64,000 nucleotides of DNA from JBBRDU01 sp038230335 (GCA_038230335.1 JBBRNL010000004.1:124001-188000); one strand, 5' to 3'; shown: positions 8,835-18,199, numbered from the stretch's first letter. Notes: generated by a model from the sequence alone, not told the origin. A program made the numbers and translations.

Positions 8835-10910
8835 ATGATAATCCTTGCTTTCGACCTTCTGAATTCCGGTGTGCCACTGGCTCTCTTGTGCGCCATCATT
8901 GGCTTGGGATTCGCCTTTTTTCTAATTGGTAACATTCTGCGCTGTTCGCCCGGAAACGAGCGGATGCGTCAGATTGCCGGAGCCATCGAGGAAGGGGCCA
9001 AGGCGTATTTGAACCGGCAGGTCGCTTCGATCAGCGTCATCGCGGCCGTTCTTTTTGTTCTCTTGTTTTTCTTCAAGGACCATCCGACCGGAATTGGCTT
9101 CGTCATCGGCGCCGTCTGCTCGCTCGCCGCCGGTTACATCGGAATGCGCATCGCGGTCCTGGCCAATACCCGGACCACCCAGGCGGCCAGCATGTCGCGC
9201 ACGGCGGCTCTCCGCATCGCTTTCAACGGGGGTGCCGTCACCGGTTTGCTCGTGGTCGGTCTGGCCCTGCTTGCTGTGGGCATCTTCTATTATGTCGCGG
9301 GCCGGATGATCGGCCACGACGCGGCGGTGCGTAGTCTCGTGGGTCTGGCTTTGGGTGCGAGTTTGATCAGCGTGTTTGCCCGATTGGGCGGCGGGATTTA
9401 CACCAAGGCGGCCGATGTTGGCGCCGATCTGGTCGGCAAAATCGAAAAGGGTCTTGAGGAAGATGATCCCCGCAACCCGGCGACCATCGCCGACAACGTG
9501 GGCGACAACGTCGGCGATTGCGCCGGGATGGCAGCCGATGTTTTCGAAACCTACGCGGTCAGTCTTATCGGTGCCATCCTGGTGGGTGCTCTCACCATCG
9601 CGACCGAGCCGGCCGCGATCATCTATCCTTTCGTCCTCGGAGGGATTTCGGTTCTGGGAGCCATCTGCGGCATCTTGTTCGTCAGCGTCGCACCCGGCAA
9701 GCCGGCCAGCGTTCTGATGGGCTCAGTCGGGATGAGCGCGCTCGTCTCGGCCATTCTTTTTTGGCCCGCCACGCACAGTCTTTTCCCGAATGGTGTCGTG
9801 ATCGGTGGCTTGCAGCGTTCGGCCAATGACCTCTACATGGCCTCGCTGATCGGCCTGCTCATGACTGGGATCGTAGTGCTGATTACGAATTATTATACAT
9901 CGATGAGTTATCGGCCGGTGCAGAAGATCGCGCGCGCTTCCGAGACAGGGCACGCCACCAACATCATCGCCGGACTTGCCGTCGGACAACATGCCACCGC
10001 GTTGCCCGTCGGTTTTATCGGCATTGCCATCCTGCTCAGCTTCCACTTCGCCGGCCTCTACGGAATCGCCATCGCTGTCATGGCCATGTTGTCGATGGCC
10101 GGAATTATTATCTCTCTGGATGCGTTCGGCCCGATCACAGACAACGCCGGCGGTATCGCGGTCATGAGCAATCTCCCGAAGGAAGTCCGGGCCGTGACCG
10201 ACGAACTGGATGCAGTTGGCAACACGATGAAAGCGGTCACCAAGGGTTATGCGATCGCTTCCGCCGGACTGGCCGCGCTCGTCCTGTTCGGTTCCTATGT
10301 CGAAGAATTGAAGGCGCACTTTGCCGCAAATGGACAGTCGTATTCGTTCCAATTTTCGCTGACCGAGCCCAAGGTTATTATCGGTTTGTTTATTGGCGGT
10401 CTTCTTCCTTTCATCTTTACCGCCTTTAGCATGGACGCCGTGGGCAAAGCCGCCGGAGCGGTTGTGCGCGAAGTGCGCCGCCAGATTCAGGCCAAGCCGG
10501 GGATTCTGACCGGTCAGGACACGCCAGAATACGGCACCTGCGTTGATATCGTGACCAAGGCGGCGTTGCGCGAAATGATCGTCCCTGCGCTCCTGCCCGT
10601 CGCGGTCGTCCTTCTTGTGGCGATGATCAAACCGCTCGGACCCGTTGTTCTTGGTGGGGTGCTCGTCGGCACGATCGTCACCGGTTTATTCGTGGCCATC
10701 GCCATGACTTCCAGTGGCGGCGCGTGGGACAATGCCAAGAAATACATCGAAGAAGGCAATTTCGGCGGCAAGGGATCGTTCGCCCACGCCGCCGCCGTGA
10801 CCGGTGACACTGTGGGCGACCCTTACAAGGACACCGCCGGTCCGGCCATTAATCCCATGATCAAAGTCGTCAACATTGTGGCGATCCTGATCATTCCTAT
10901 TTTCTTTTAA
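8835..10910 (+). CDS. hppA: Membrane-bound proton-translocating pyrophosphatase, K+-independent type
   Basis: The ~691-residue, roughly 16-helix enzyme hydrolyses PPi and pumps protons across the cytoplasmic membrane. The pyrophosphate-binding motifs are intact: GADLVGKIEKGLEEDDPRNPATIADNVGDNVGDCAGMAADVFETY, split across the usual two acidic clusters, and the C-terminal GDTVGDPYKDTAGPAINP. The selectivity motif reads GNTMKAVTKGY. Lysine at the position that is alanine in GNT(T)AA enzymes marks the K+-independent subfamily, which pumps H+. ATG 8835 was chosen; GTG 8814 is in frame upstream. It stands alone with no soluble pyrophosphatase nearby. Confidence 0.95.
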   Translation: MIILAFDLLNSGVPLALLCAIIGLGFAFFLIGNILRCSPGNERMRQIAGAIEEGAKAYLNRQVASISVIAAVLFVLLFFFKDHPTGIGFVIGAVCSLAAGYIGMRIAVLANTRTTQAASMSRTAALRIAFNGGAVTGLLVVGLALLAVGIFYYVAGRMIGHDAAVRSLVGLALGASLISVFARLGGGIYTKAADVGADLVGKIEKGLEEDDPRNPATIADNVGDNVGDCAGMAADVFETYAVSLIGAILVGALTIATEPAAIIYPFVLGGISVLGAICGILFVSVAPGKPASVLMGSVGMSALVSAILFWPATHSLFPNGVVIGGLQRSANDLYMASLIGLLMTGIVVLITNYYTSMSYRPVQKIARASETGHATNIIAGLAVGQHATALPVGFIGIAILLSFHFAGLYGIAIAVMAMLSMAGIIISLDAFGPITDNAGGIAVMSNLPKEVRAVTDELDAVGNTMKAVTKGYAIASAGLAALVLFGSYVEELKAHFAANGQSYSFQFSLTEPKVIIGLFIGGLLPFIFTAFSMDAVGKAAGAVVREVRRQIQAKPGILTGQDTPEYGTCVDIVTKAALREMIVPALLPVAVVLLVAMIKPLGPVVLGGVLVGTIVTGLFVAIAMTSSGGAWDNAKKYIEEGNFGGKGSFAHAAAVTGDTVGDPYKDTAGPAINPMIKVVNIVAILIIPIFF

Positions 10911-10927
10911 GAGCCTCCCGCGCTCTT
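10909..10927 (+). terminator. Weak hairpin at the hppA stop
   Basis: AAGAGC (10909-10914) can pair with GCTCTT (10922-10927) across a 7-nt loop and is followed by TTA. The stem is short and the T-run brief, so this is only a candidate terminator. Confidence 0.3.
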
Positions 10928-10974
10928 TTACATCGACAGTCGGTTGCGGGTCACCGCATTGTCATCCTCAACCC

Positions 10975-11367
10975 ATGGCAGAGAATCGCGATTTCCAAAT
11001 CGTCGCGTCGAATCAAGGCGGTATCCGGAGGGACCAGCTAGCTAAGCCCGATCCGAACGCGACGCCGTTCAAGGTTGTGATCGATCCGAAGCTGCGGCTG
11101 GATTTGCGTCGCGCGTTGATCGACCTGATCGATTATCACGACGAGGCTCTGGCTGAGAATTTCGGGGACGGCAAGCTCGCGCTGGAATCTTATAAGGAAT
11201 ACATCGAGCTTTTCGCCCGTAGCCTGAAGGAGACGATGGAGAGCCGCGAAGGGGTGGCTTACCTTTTGCGATCCGTAGGATTTGATGTCCGACCTGATGA
11301 GATCAATTTGAGCCCGGAATTACGCTGGAAAAAGGGCCCGGGCGCCTTCGGGTCCAGTCTCCTCTAG
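10975..11367 (+). CDS. Conserved-looking soluble protein of unknown function
   Basis: The 130-residue hydrophilic protein has no signal peptide or membrane span. It has a helical middle (DPKLRLDLRRALIDLIDYHDEALAENFGDGKLALESY) and a C-terminus ending KKGPGAFGSSLL. I recognise no family or catalytic motif. It follows hppA by about 65 bp on the same strand and could be read through from it. The acidic and basic residues alternate as in a small helical adaptor, but this is only an impression. Confidence 0.6.
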   Translation: MAENRDFQIVASNQGGIRRDQLAKPDPNATPFKVVIDPKLRLDLRRALIDLIDYHDEALAENFGDGKLALESYKEYIELFARSLKETMESREGVAYLLRSVGFDVRPDEINLSPELRWKKGPGAFGSSLL

Positions 11368-11384
11368 GCACGAAACGCGCCCGC

Positions 11385-13118
11385 TTACTTGGGCGGCTCG
11401 ATGAGTTCCCGTTCCGGCGGGCTTAGCTTGTCACGCGGGATAGTCTTGATGATGTCCTGCGCCGCGTCCGCCTGTTCGTTGGCCAAGAGCGTGGCGGCAT
11501 AGACGGCGCGCCAGGCCGGCGGCGTTTTCTGCCAATCAATAGGAGGCGCTCCGGGCGGTCCTTTAAACTCGGCCAACGCCAGGCCCGGATCATGTTTACG
11601 CAAATACCCGAGGGCCGCCGTCACGCGAAACGAAAGACGATCCGGGAATTGCCCGGCCAGCGCCTTGGCTTTTTCGAAATTCGTGTCCAAATCGCTGCCC
11701 ATCAGCAAGTTTAAATAAGCCAGCTGATCCGCCGCATTCGGTTCGCCCGGTGCGAGCAACGCGATTTTTTGCGCGGCTGATCGCTGGACGGACGCGTCGC
11801 CCGTGGTCGTGCTGAGCCGTTGCGTGGCGCGATAGGCCGTGACGGCATGTTGCGGAATCTTGGCCAGTTGATCGTAGGCCTTCAGGGCGACGCCATGATC
11901 GTGACTTTGCTCCGCGAAATTTGCCACGAAACGCAGTTTATAGGCGTCGTTAGCGGCCAGCGAAATGGCGTGATTCCAATGCATCTCCGCATCCAAAGTG
12001 GCATTTTTCTCCTGAGCCGTGCGCGCCCGAAAACTCTCCAGCACAGAAGGATCCAGAGTCAGGTTTGGCTGACGCAGCAGACTCTCAATGTCGTCCCAGC
12101 GTTGCAAAGTGGCCAACGCATCGAGTCGACTCAGCAGCAGTTGATTGTCCTCCAAGGCGCGCTCGATCGAAACAAGCGAGAGAACGCGCTCGGGCTGTGC
12201 GTGCAGATTCAACCAGCGCGCCAGCTCACTCAGCTCGAGCGTCTCACTGTTATTCCATCGCGCCACGGTTTGATCGAAAATCTTGCCGGAATCTTCCGGA
12301 TGGAGCTGCAAGCGCAGATCCGAAGCGAGCAACGCTTCCCTAACTCTGGGCGACGGATTGGCGTCAAGCATTTGCAAAACACGCGTCCGCTCTTCGGCGG
12401 AATTTTCCGGCGCAATGGCCAGACCCTGGATCGCGGCCTGGCGATAAGCCCCCTCTTTCTCCGACAAATCCCACAGGATTTTCCGGGCTTCAGCACGTTC
12501 TGCCGGATCGGTCGATAAGGACAGTAAATCGGCCAGGGCGAAACGCGCCGCGCCATCCGCGGACGCCCGATTCACCGCCACGTGCGCGAATTCGATCGCC
12601 TTGGAAAGATCGCCATTACTGCGCGAATACAGTGATGCGATGAGAAGTGTCTTGGTATCGGGATCGCTCTTCAGGAGCCGCTCAATAATCGGCTCCGCCG
12701 ATTTAAAACGGCCCACCGCGATGAGCGCTTCGGCATATTGCTGCCGATCCCGCGTCGTGGCGGCCGAAAGTTTGATCACTTCTCCCCACAAGTCGGCGGC
12801 TTCTGGACGGCCCAGCTTGGAAGCAAAGCGAGCCGCGCCGGCCAAAGCGCGATAACCCATCGGGTCGAGCTGCAAAGCGGCTCGATACTTGGCTGCTGCC
12901 TCTTCCGATTTACCAGCCGCAGCCAGTTCATCGGCCGTGTCGACGAACTGCCCCGCGCGCCTGGCCTTGGCCCAATGATAAGCCCGCCGGCCACCCACGA
13001 TCGCAGCAATCAAGAGAGCGGCCCCGACGCACCATGCAATCAGGACTCTGCGACGCGCAGAGGCCCGCTCCGCGCGATCGGCCGCCATGCGGCGGGCCAG
13101 CGATTCCGTTTCACTCAT
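11385..13118 (-). CDS. TPR-rich membrane-anchored protein, coupled to exosortase
   Basis: The 577-residue protein has one N-terminal membrane span (VLIAWCVGAALLIAAIVGG, about residues 25-43) followed by alpha-helical repeats of the TPR type (for example AGKSEEAAAKYRAALQLDPMGYRALAGAARFASKLG). The span is preceded by basic residues, so the repeats probably face outward. Its ATG overlaps the end of the exosortase gene by 8 bp (ATGAGTGA), which indicates translational coupling. TPR proteins commonly accompany exosortase genes and are thought to help assemble or process exported polymer or protein. The specific partner is unknown. Confidence 0.8.
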   Translation of the reverse strand: MSETESLARRMAADRAERASARRRVLIAWCVGAALLIAAIVGGRRAYHWAKARRAGQFVDTADELAAAGKSEEAAAKYRAALQLDPMGYRALAGAARFASKLGRPEAADLWGEVIKLSAATTRDRQQYAEALIAVGRFKSAEPIIERLLKSDPDTKTLLIASLYSRSNGDLSKAIEFAHVAVNRASADGAARFALADLLSLSTDPAERAEARKILWDLSEKEGAYRQAAIQGLAIAPENSAEERTRVLQMLDANPSPRVREALLASDLRLQLHPEDSGKIFDQTVARWNNSETLELSELARWLNLHAQPERVLSLVSIERALEDNQLLLSRLDALATLQRWDDIESLLRQPNLTLDPSVLESFRARTAQEKNATLDAEMHWNHAISLAANDAYKLRFVANFAEQSHDHGVALKAYDQLAKIPQHAVTAYRATQRLSTTTGDASVQRSAAQKIALLAPGEPNAADQLAYLNLLMGSDLDTNFEKAKALAGQFPDRLSFRVTAALGYLRKHDPGLALAEFKGPPGAPPIDWQKTPPAWRAVYAATLLANEQADAAQDIIKTIPRDKLSPPERELIEPPK

Positions 13119-14772
13119 CGGTTCTATATTGAAAGACGGACTGCAAAAGCGCTACCGCTATCTCTTTGGCCGGCTCTCCTCCATCAGTCATAATACTGCA
13201 TGCCACAATCTCCGTCGCGGAACGTCTCTTGCCTTCGAGGTGCAGAGAACTCGGCGCGGGCGCGGCTCCGAGAACTTGCTCCGCCGTGTAGTCGAGCGGT
13301 ACGGGGTCGCCGTTTCTCCACGCTCCCCAAAGCTCAAGCGCATGGGTATTGCCTCGCTGGAAGCGGAACAAATAAAATCGCACCGCGCGTCCATCCAGGT
13401 CGAGATCGACCGGCTCCGCCGGCCCAACGGACTGCCACCCTATTCCGGGCATGCAGATATCTGGTCGATGAACGAGGACGAATCGGTTCCAGACAGAGGG
13501 TTTCCAGAAAAAGTGAAAGCCATCTCCGGTTCGGCCCGCTAAATCAGAATCGCCGTGTCGAACATACTCCCCACTGGTGGGACGAAGTTCGTTCCAAACC
13601 TCGCGAGGCACTGGCGCTAGACGGTTGAGAGTTGCCGTCCCCATTCGTGCCGTGAAGCGGGGCGATGTCTGCATGTAGACCCGGCCCTCCGCTCGAGCGT
13701 AAACCAGGCGCGCACCGAAAATTCCCGCCACGATGGCAATGGCCGCCGCAGCGAAAGCACCAGAGCCTCGCGTAAACAGATTCTGCATGAGGCGCTTTGT
13801 TCGCTCTTTCGCTGCGCGCAAAGAGAAAAGGTTTTCATCGGTTCGATTCGACAAGACTTTGCCCGCGATCCAAATGGCCAGGACCAAAGTCGTGATGGCG
13901 ATGTTTCCGGCAAGGTCGTGAACCCGGTCCACTGTGTTCGCTCCGTGCCACTCGGCTTGCAGGGCCAATGTCAGAGTTCGCGCCAGGTTGGTGCCCAGAG
14001 CCAGGAGGACGGCGATAAATACCAAAAGGATGCGCCGACCGGGCCGGAGCAAAAACCATTCACCCATGGCCAGGCCGAACATGATACCGGCCTGCAGCGA
14101 ACGAATACCGCTGCACGCCTCCGTGATACCGACCAATCCGGAGCGGAGAGCGATGGCACCTCCGGAACTTTGCGCTTCCACGCCTAACCAATGAAGCACC
14201 TCCGTTGTGACCGACGCGACCGACCGCATCAGCGCGCCGGTTAGCGGTTGCTCAAACCGTGGCGGCCAAGGCACGGCGGTCAGAAAGAATAGAACCGGAA
14301 TCACCTCGGCCTTGGCCAAAGTCACACCGCCAAACCACCACAGAACGATGAGGGTCAACCCGGTGCAGAGAAGACAGATCGTCCACAGGATAATCTCAGG
14401 GTGCCACATGGCCTCCCGGGCGTATTCGAGGCCGAACCCGGCAAAGCCCAAAACGACTCCGACGCCAATCAGAAGGACCGCCTGATTGCCGCCGCCGAGA
14501 CGTCCTGAATCATCATGTGAAAGAAAATACCGCCTGAATCCGAAACCAAGGGCCAAAACCGGCACCGCCCACCCGTAGGAATAGTTCGGATTGCCTCTCC
14601 AGTGTTCGGCGCAGCTCCAGATGGCCCACGTCCAAAACGCGACCAGAAAAAGCGTCGGCCAGGGAATCCCCACCCTTCGGACGGCCAGCCCTTCCAAGTC
14701 GCTCATGAAAGGGATCATAGACTCGACCCGCCCGTCTGGCCAAGGGCCTGAAAAAAAGCCCTGAGTTGGCAT
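13111..14772 (-). CDS. Exosortase fused to an EpsI-type C-terminal domain
   Basis: The 553-residue protein has an N-terminal multi-span exosortase domain (about residues 35-310) holding the catalytic triad expected of the family: Cys220 in TEACSGIRSL, Arg265 in GTNLARTLTLA and His285 in DRVHDLAG. The upstream YSYGWAVPVLA and VPWPPRFE motifs also fit. Residues ~345-553 form an EpsI-like domain with RPDICMPGIGWQ and ALELWGAWRNGD. Exosortases cleave C-terminal PEP-CTERM-type signals of exported proteins at the membrane. A likely substrate is encoded divergently at 14833. The downstream TPR gene overlaps its stop by 8 bp. The start at 14772 gives a short hydrophilic leader; ATGs a few residues in are possible. 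Confidence 0.9.
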   Translation of the reverse strand: MPTQGFFSGPWPDGRVESMIPFMSDLEGLAVRRVGIPWPTLFLVAFWTWAIWSCAEHWRGNPNYSYGWAVPVLALGFGFRRYFLSHDDSGRLGGGNQAVLLIGVGVVLGFAGFGLEYAREAMWHPEIILWTICLLCTGLTLIVLWWFGGVTLAKAEVIPVLFFLTAVPWPPRFEQPLTGALMRSVASVTTEVLHWLGVEAQSSGGAIALRSGLVGITEACSGIRSLQAGIMFGLAMGEWFLLRPGRRILLVFIAVLLALGTNLARTLTLALQAEWHGANTVDRVHDLAGNIAITTLVLAIWIAGKVLSNRTDENLFSLRAAKERTKRLMQNLFTRGSGAFAAAAIAIVAGIFGARLVYARAEGRVYMQTSPRFTARMGTATLNRLAPVPREVWNELRPTSGEYVRHGDSDLAGRTGDGFHFFWKPSVWNRFVLVHRPDICMPGIGWQSVGPAEPVDLDLDGRAVRFYLFRFQRGNTHALELWGAWRNGDPVPLDYTAEQVLGAAPAPSSLHLEGKRRSATEIVACSIMTDGGEPAKEIAVALLQSVFQYRTDE

Positions 14773-14782
14773 GATAATTTAA

Positions 14783-14812
14783 TTGACTTTGCGACTCAAA
14801 ATCTGCCATGAT
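14783..14812 (+). promoter_or_regulatory. Candidate sigma70-type promoter for the PEP-CTERM-like gene
   Basis: TTGACT at 14783-14788 and CATGAT at 14807-14812 are separated by 18 bp. They lie 21 bp upstream of the ATG at 14833, in the divergent spacer shared with the exosortase gene. Confidence 0.5.
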
Positions 14813-14832
14813 CGCTGGACTTCAGAACAACT

Positions 14833-15411
14833 ATGAAAAAAGCACTCTTGGGAATCATCACGATTGGGGTAACGATCATGGCAGCGCACGGAGATATCAT
14901 TCCGACGCTCTCTCCGAGCGCCCCCGCGCCGGCGGTCGGCGGATTTACTTGGAACTACGGCGTCAATGTCACCGTTGACCAAATGGTGACGCACGGTGAC
15001 TTCTTCACCATCTACGATTTCGGCGCCTTTAATGCAGGCTCGAACTTACAGGCGGCTGGCTGGACTTTCTCGTCATCCCTCGTCGGCACGAACCCTTCCC
15101 TCGTCACGCCAACCGATAATCCGGCTCTGCTCAATCTAACCTGGACTTATACCGGCACTACGCCAATCAACGGCGCTCAGTTTGTCGGTAACTTCTCGGT
15201 CATTGCCGCCTCCAACCAGTTGCGTTCTTCCGACTTCGCCGCCGAAGCAACGCGCAACGGCGGTCCAAACGCTGGCACCAAAGTGGACAACGTGGGCCAA
15301 ATCTCCGTTCCGATTCCTGAAATGTCCGCTCTTCTTCCGATCCTGAGCGTTTGTGGAGCAGGCGTTGCCGCCAGCATCCCTTCGCTCCTGCGCCGACGCA
15401 AAAAGAGCTAA
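14833..15411 (+). CDS. Exported protein with PEP-CTERM-like sorting signal; probable exosortase substrate
   Basis: The 192-residue protein begins with a signal peptide (MKKALLGIITIGVTIMAAHG) and has a beta-rich body of small and polar residues. It ends with a three-part sorting signal: VPIPEMSALLP (from about residue 159), a hydrophobic helix ILSVCGAGVAASIPSLL and a basic cluster RRRKKS. That layout is what exosortases recognise. The motif reads P-E-M rather than P-E-P, so it is a variant. The gene is divergent from an exosortase-EpsI fusion across 60 bp, which makes a dedicated enzyme-substrate pair likely. A strong terminator follows. The body domain is unidentified. Confidence 0.8.
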   Translation: MKKALLGIITIGVTIMAAHGDIIPTLSPSAPAPAVGGFTWNYGVNVTVDQMVTHGDFFTIYDFGAFNAGSNLQAAGWTFSSSLVGTNPSLVTPTDNPALLNLTWTYTGTTPINGAQFVGNFSVIAASNQLRSSDFAAEATRNGGPNAGTKVDNVGQISVPIPEMSALLPILSVCGAGVAASIPSLLRRRKKS

Positions 15412-15429
15412 ATCAATTTCCCTCTCAAG

Positions 15430-15461
15430 AGGCCACCGTGGTTTCCGCGGTGGCCTTTTTT
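15430..15461 (+). terminator. Rho-independent terminator after the PEP-CTERM-like gene
   Basis: GGCCACCG (15431-15438) pairs perfectly with CGGTGGCC (15448-15455) across a 9-nt loop and is followed by six T (15456-15461). It lies about 20 bp past the stop at 15411. Confidence 0.9.
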
Positions 15462-15570
15462 GTTCTCTGCCTCAAGAGCCCGCCCCCGCCGCCCAACGAA
15501 TAAGCGGTCGAACACCGCAAAAACTCTTGGTTTCGGTGAGCTTGCATGCCAAAATCTCCGCCGTTCGTTC

Positions 15571-16500
15571 ATGGCAACCGCTTCATCATCACCGGCTCGC
15601 CTGAAATTTTGGGGAGTCCGCGGTTCCATCCCGGTCCCCGGGTCCGGCACTTTGCGCTACGGCGGCAATACCACCTGCGTGGAACTTCGTGCCGACGGTG
15701 AGATCATCGTGCTCGACGCTGGCACCGGGATTCGCGCACTCGGCGCTTCTTTGGAAAAGGAATTCGGTTCGCGTTCCATCAAGATCTCCTTGCTGATCAC
15801 ACATATGCACTGGGACCACATTCAAGGGTTCCCGTTCTTCCTCCCCTCCTACAACGATAAAAATTTCGTCCGCATCATGGGCTATGACGGAGCCGAAGCC
15901 GGGCTGCGCGACATTCTGATCGGCCAGATGGCCACGCCCTTCTTTCCGGTCAAGCTACAGGCGCTCCCCGGCCGCATCGAAATTAAGAGGCTGCAGAAAT
16001 ACGAATTCAACATCGGCACCGTTAAGGTGCGCGCTAAATTGATGAATCATCCGGGCGTTTGTGTAGGATACCGCCTCGACAGCACCCAGGGATCGGTAGC
16101 CTTTCTACCCGATAATGAACCGTACGATGCGCTCAAGATTCACTCCATTAAATCGCAGCTACTGAGCCCGGAACAAACAAGGTCCCGCGCCGAAGAAGCC
16201 CGCGCCGGATTAGTCGAGTTTTTGCGAGGCTGCGACGTGCTTATCCTCGATACCCAGTACACAGACGACGAGTACAAGGCGCACGTCGGCTGGGGCCACG
16301 GGTCCCTTAGTTCAGCCGTCACTCTTGCACTCGATGCCGAGGTCAAGAAACTGATCCTGTTTCACCACGATCCCACCCACGACGATGCTGCTCTGGACGG
16401 GATGGTCGAGAACGCCCGTAAGCTCGTGGCTGCCGCCGGCAAATCGATCGAAGTGGAAGCGGCCTGCGAAGGAGCGGAAACCATTTTCGGCGGCCAGTGA
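15571..16500 (+). CDS. MBL-fold metallohydrolase
   Basis: The 309-residue cytoplasmic protein has the metallo-beta-lactamase fold. It begins LKFWGVRGSIPVPG, as in PhnP/AtsA-like phosphodiesterase-type members, and has the metal motif THMHWDHIQG (His78, His80, Asp82, His83). Further metal ligands are likely in AKLMNHPG, VLILDTQYTDDEY and ILFHHDPTHDD. The substrate is not deducible; relatives hydrolyse cyclic phosphodiesters or act in signalling. ATG 15571 is used; an upstream extension to 15460 would overlap the terminator of the preceding gene and adds non-family residues. It is followed by tRNA-Gln. Confidence 0.85.
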   Translation: MATASSSPARLKFWGVRGSIPVPGSGTLRYGGNTTCVELRADGEIIVLDAGTGIRALGASLEKEFGSRSIKISLLITHMHWDHIQGFPFFLPSYNDKNFVRIMGYDGAEAGLRDILIGQMATPFFPVKLQALPGRIEIKRLQKYEFNIGTVKVRAKLMNHPGVCVGYRLDSTQGSVAFLPDNEPYDALKIHSIKSQLLSPEQTRSRAEEARAGLVEFLRGCDVLILDTQYTDDEYKAHVGWGHGSLSSAVTLALDAEVKKLILFHHDPTHDDAALDGMVENARKLVAAAGKSIEVEAACEGAETIFGGQ

Positions 16501-16565
16501 CACCGTGACCCGCCTCTTGCGCCAAGCCTCAGAATAGACTTAGGTTCGCAGTTCCGAGCCGTTCT

Positions 16566-16639
16566 TGCCTCGTAGTGTAACGGTAGCACGAGAGATTCTG
16601 AATCTCTTTGTCAAGGTTCGAATCCTTGCGAGGCAGCCA
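16566..16639 (+). tRNA. tRNA-Gln, anticodon CUG
   Basis: A complete cloverleaf is visible. The acceptor stem TGCCTCG pairs with CGAGGCA, and the anticodon stem AGAGA/TCTCT encloses TTCTGAA, so the anticodon is CTG. A T-arm with GGTTCGAATCC follows. A discriminator G and an encoded CCA are at 16636-16639. U at position 1 is usual for tRNA-Gln. It lies between the MBL-fold gene and tadA in the opposite orientation to tadA. Confidence 0.95.
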
Positions 16640-16677
16640 AGCCAGCTGGTGCGGTCCTCCATTCCCCAAAAATCGCC

Positions 16678-17166
16678 TTACTCTTCTACGACGCCGAATC
16701 CCCGTTTTTTCCTAAAAAAATCCTGCAGGATCTCGGCGCTCTCGTTTTGCAGGACTCCCGCGGTAATCTCACAATGGTGATTTAGCGCCGGATGCTGCAA
16801 CAGATTAATGAATCCACCCCCGGCTCCGCTCCGCGGATCGGAACAACCAAAAATTACGCGCCGGATCCGCACGTGCACGAGCGCTCCCGCGCACATCACG
16901 CATGGTTCTTTCGTCACGTAGAGGTCGCATTCGTTTAATCGCCAGTCGCCCACCGCCGCTTCCGCCTGGGTCAATACCAGCATTTCCGCGTGCGCCGTTG
17001 CGTCCTTCAGCATCTCCACCTGGTTATAGGCCCGGGCAATGATTCTACCGCCACGCACCACGACCGCCCCGACAGGTACCTCGTCCGCCTGGTATGCTTT
17101 GCTGGCCAGTCGCAAGGCTTCGCGCATAAAATCCTCATCACGCGAAAAATCGTCCTGATTATCCAT
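16678..17166 (-). CDS. tadA: tRNA-specific adenosine deaminase
   Basis: The 162-residue zinc deaminase converts the wobble adenosine of tRNA-Arg(ACG) to inosine. It shows the deaminase motif HAEMLVL (the H-x-E with the proton-shuttle glutamate) and PCVMCAGAL (two zinc cysteines). The start helix DEDFMREALRLASKAY and the substrate-binding VPVGAVVV are typical. ATG 17166 is preferred to the in-frame TTG 17184. It is divergent from a YihY-family gene, with only about 65 bp between. Confidence 0.92.
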   Translation of the reverse strand: MDNQDDFSRDEDFMREALRLASKAYQADEVPVGAVVVRGGRIIARAYNQVEMLKDATAHAEMLVLTQAEAAVGDWRLNECDLYVTKEPCVMCAGALVHVRIRRVIFGCSDPRSGAGGGFINLLQHPALNHHCEITAGVLQNESAEILQDFFRKKRGFGVVEE

Positions 17167-17230
17167 TGAGTTTGAGACGTCCAAATTGCATCCGAGAGAC
17201 GGTTCTGAAGGGAAAGATTACAAGACTGAC

Positions 17231-18154
17231 ATGGCGAACAGCAAAATGAAATGCTCTTGGTGGTCGCTCTTCAAGCAGACTTACCAGGAATGGTCGGAAG
17301 ATTGCGCTCTGCGTTTCAGCGCGGCTCTCGCCTACTATGCAGTCTTTTCACTGGCTCCTCTCCTCATCATCGCGATCTCGGTCGCCGGACTTCTCTTCGG
17401 CGAACAGGCCGCCCGCGGAGAAATTTTCCAGCAGCTCTCCAATCTTCTCGGTGATAAGGCGGCCACCGAAATCCAGGGGTTGATCCAGGCATCCGGCGAC
17501 CGGCCCAAGAGCGCCATCGCCACGGTTCTCGGGATCGTCACCCTGTTGATCGGGGCCTCCGGCGTCTTCGCTCAGTTAAAAGATGCGCTCAACACGATCT
17601 GGGGCGTGCGCATCAAGCCGGGCGCGGCCATCAGGGAGTTCACACGCGGCTATGTTCTTTCCTTCGGAATGATTCTCGCCGTAGGGTTCCTTCTGATCGT
17701 ATCGCTCGTTCTCACCACCGGCATGCAGGCCGTCTCTCGCTACATGACTGGAGTAGTGCCCTTCCCGGGTGTGACCGCACCGGTCACGGAACTATGTTCC
17801 TTCGGCTTGCTGTCCTTGCTCTTCGGCGTCATTTACAAAGTGTTACCGGACGTGCAACTCCGCTGGCGCGACGTTCGCATCGGAGCGCTCGTCACCGGTC
17901 TCCTTTTCACGATCGGTAAATATCTGATCGCTCTCTACCTTGCCCGTAGCAGCATTACATCGAGTTTCGGCGCCGCCGGAGCGCTCATCCTCGTTCTGGT
18001 CTGGATATACTATTCCACCGTCATTTTTCTTTTTGGTGCGGAATTCACCAAAGTTTACAGCCGCGAATGTGGCGCCGGGATCATTCCGAGCCGGCACGCT
18101 ACTTTCGTGACGAGGGAAATGCGTTTGGAACAAGGCGTCGAGAAGACGCGCTGA
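17231..18154 (+). CDS. YihY/virulence factor BrkB family membrane protein
   Basis: The 307-residue inner-membrane protein has six hydrophobic segments and family motifs: RFSAALAYYAVFSLAPLLIIAISVAGLLFG near the N-terminus, ASGVFAQLKDALNTIWGV, and LILVLVWIYYSTVIFLFGAEFTKVY near the C-terminus. The family is widespread, and despite older names (RNase BN, BrkB) its transport or other role is not settled. ATG 17231 begins MANSKMKC; an in-frame start at 17186 adds 15 residues. The short hydrophilic tail after the last helix is variable in the family. Confidence 0.88.
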   Translation: MANSKMKCSWWSLFKQTYQEWSEDCALRFSAALAYYAVFSLAPLLIIAISVAGLLFGEQAARGEIFQQLSNLLGDKAATEIQGLIQASGDRPKSAIATVLGIVTLLIGASGVFAQLKDALNTIWGVRIKPGAAIREFTRGYVLSFGMILAVGFLLIVSLVLTTGMQAVSRYMTGVVPFPGVTAPVTELCSFGLLSLLFGVIYKVLPDVQLRWRDVRIGALVTGLLFTIGKYLIALYLARSSITSSFGAAGALILVLVWIYYSTVIFLFGAEFTKVYSRECGAGIIPSRHATFVTREMRLEQGVEKTR

Positions 18155-18199
18155 CGTTGTTGTAACTCGTTCAGGTTTGGCTTAGACATCGCTTACCCC

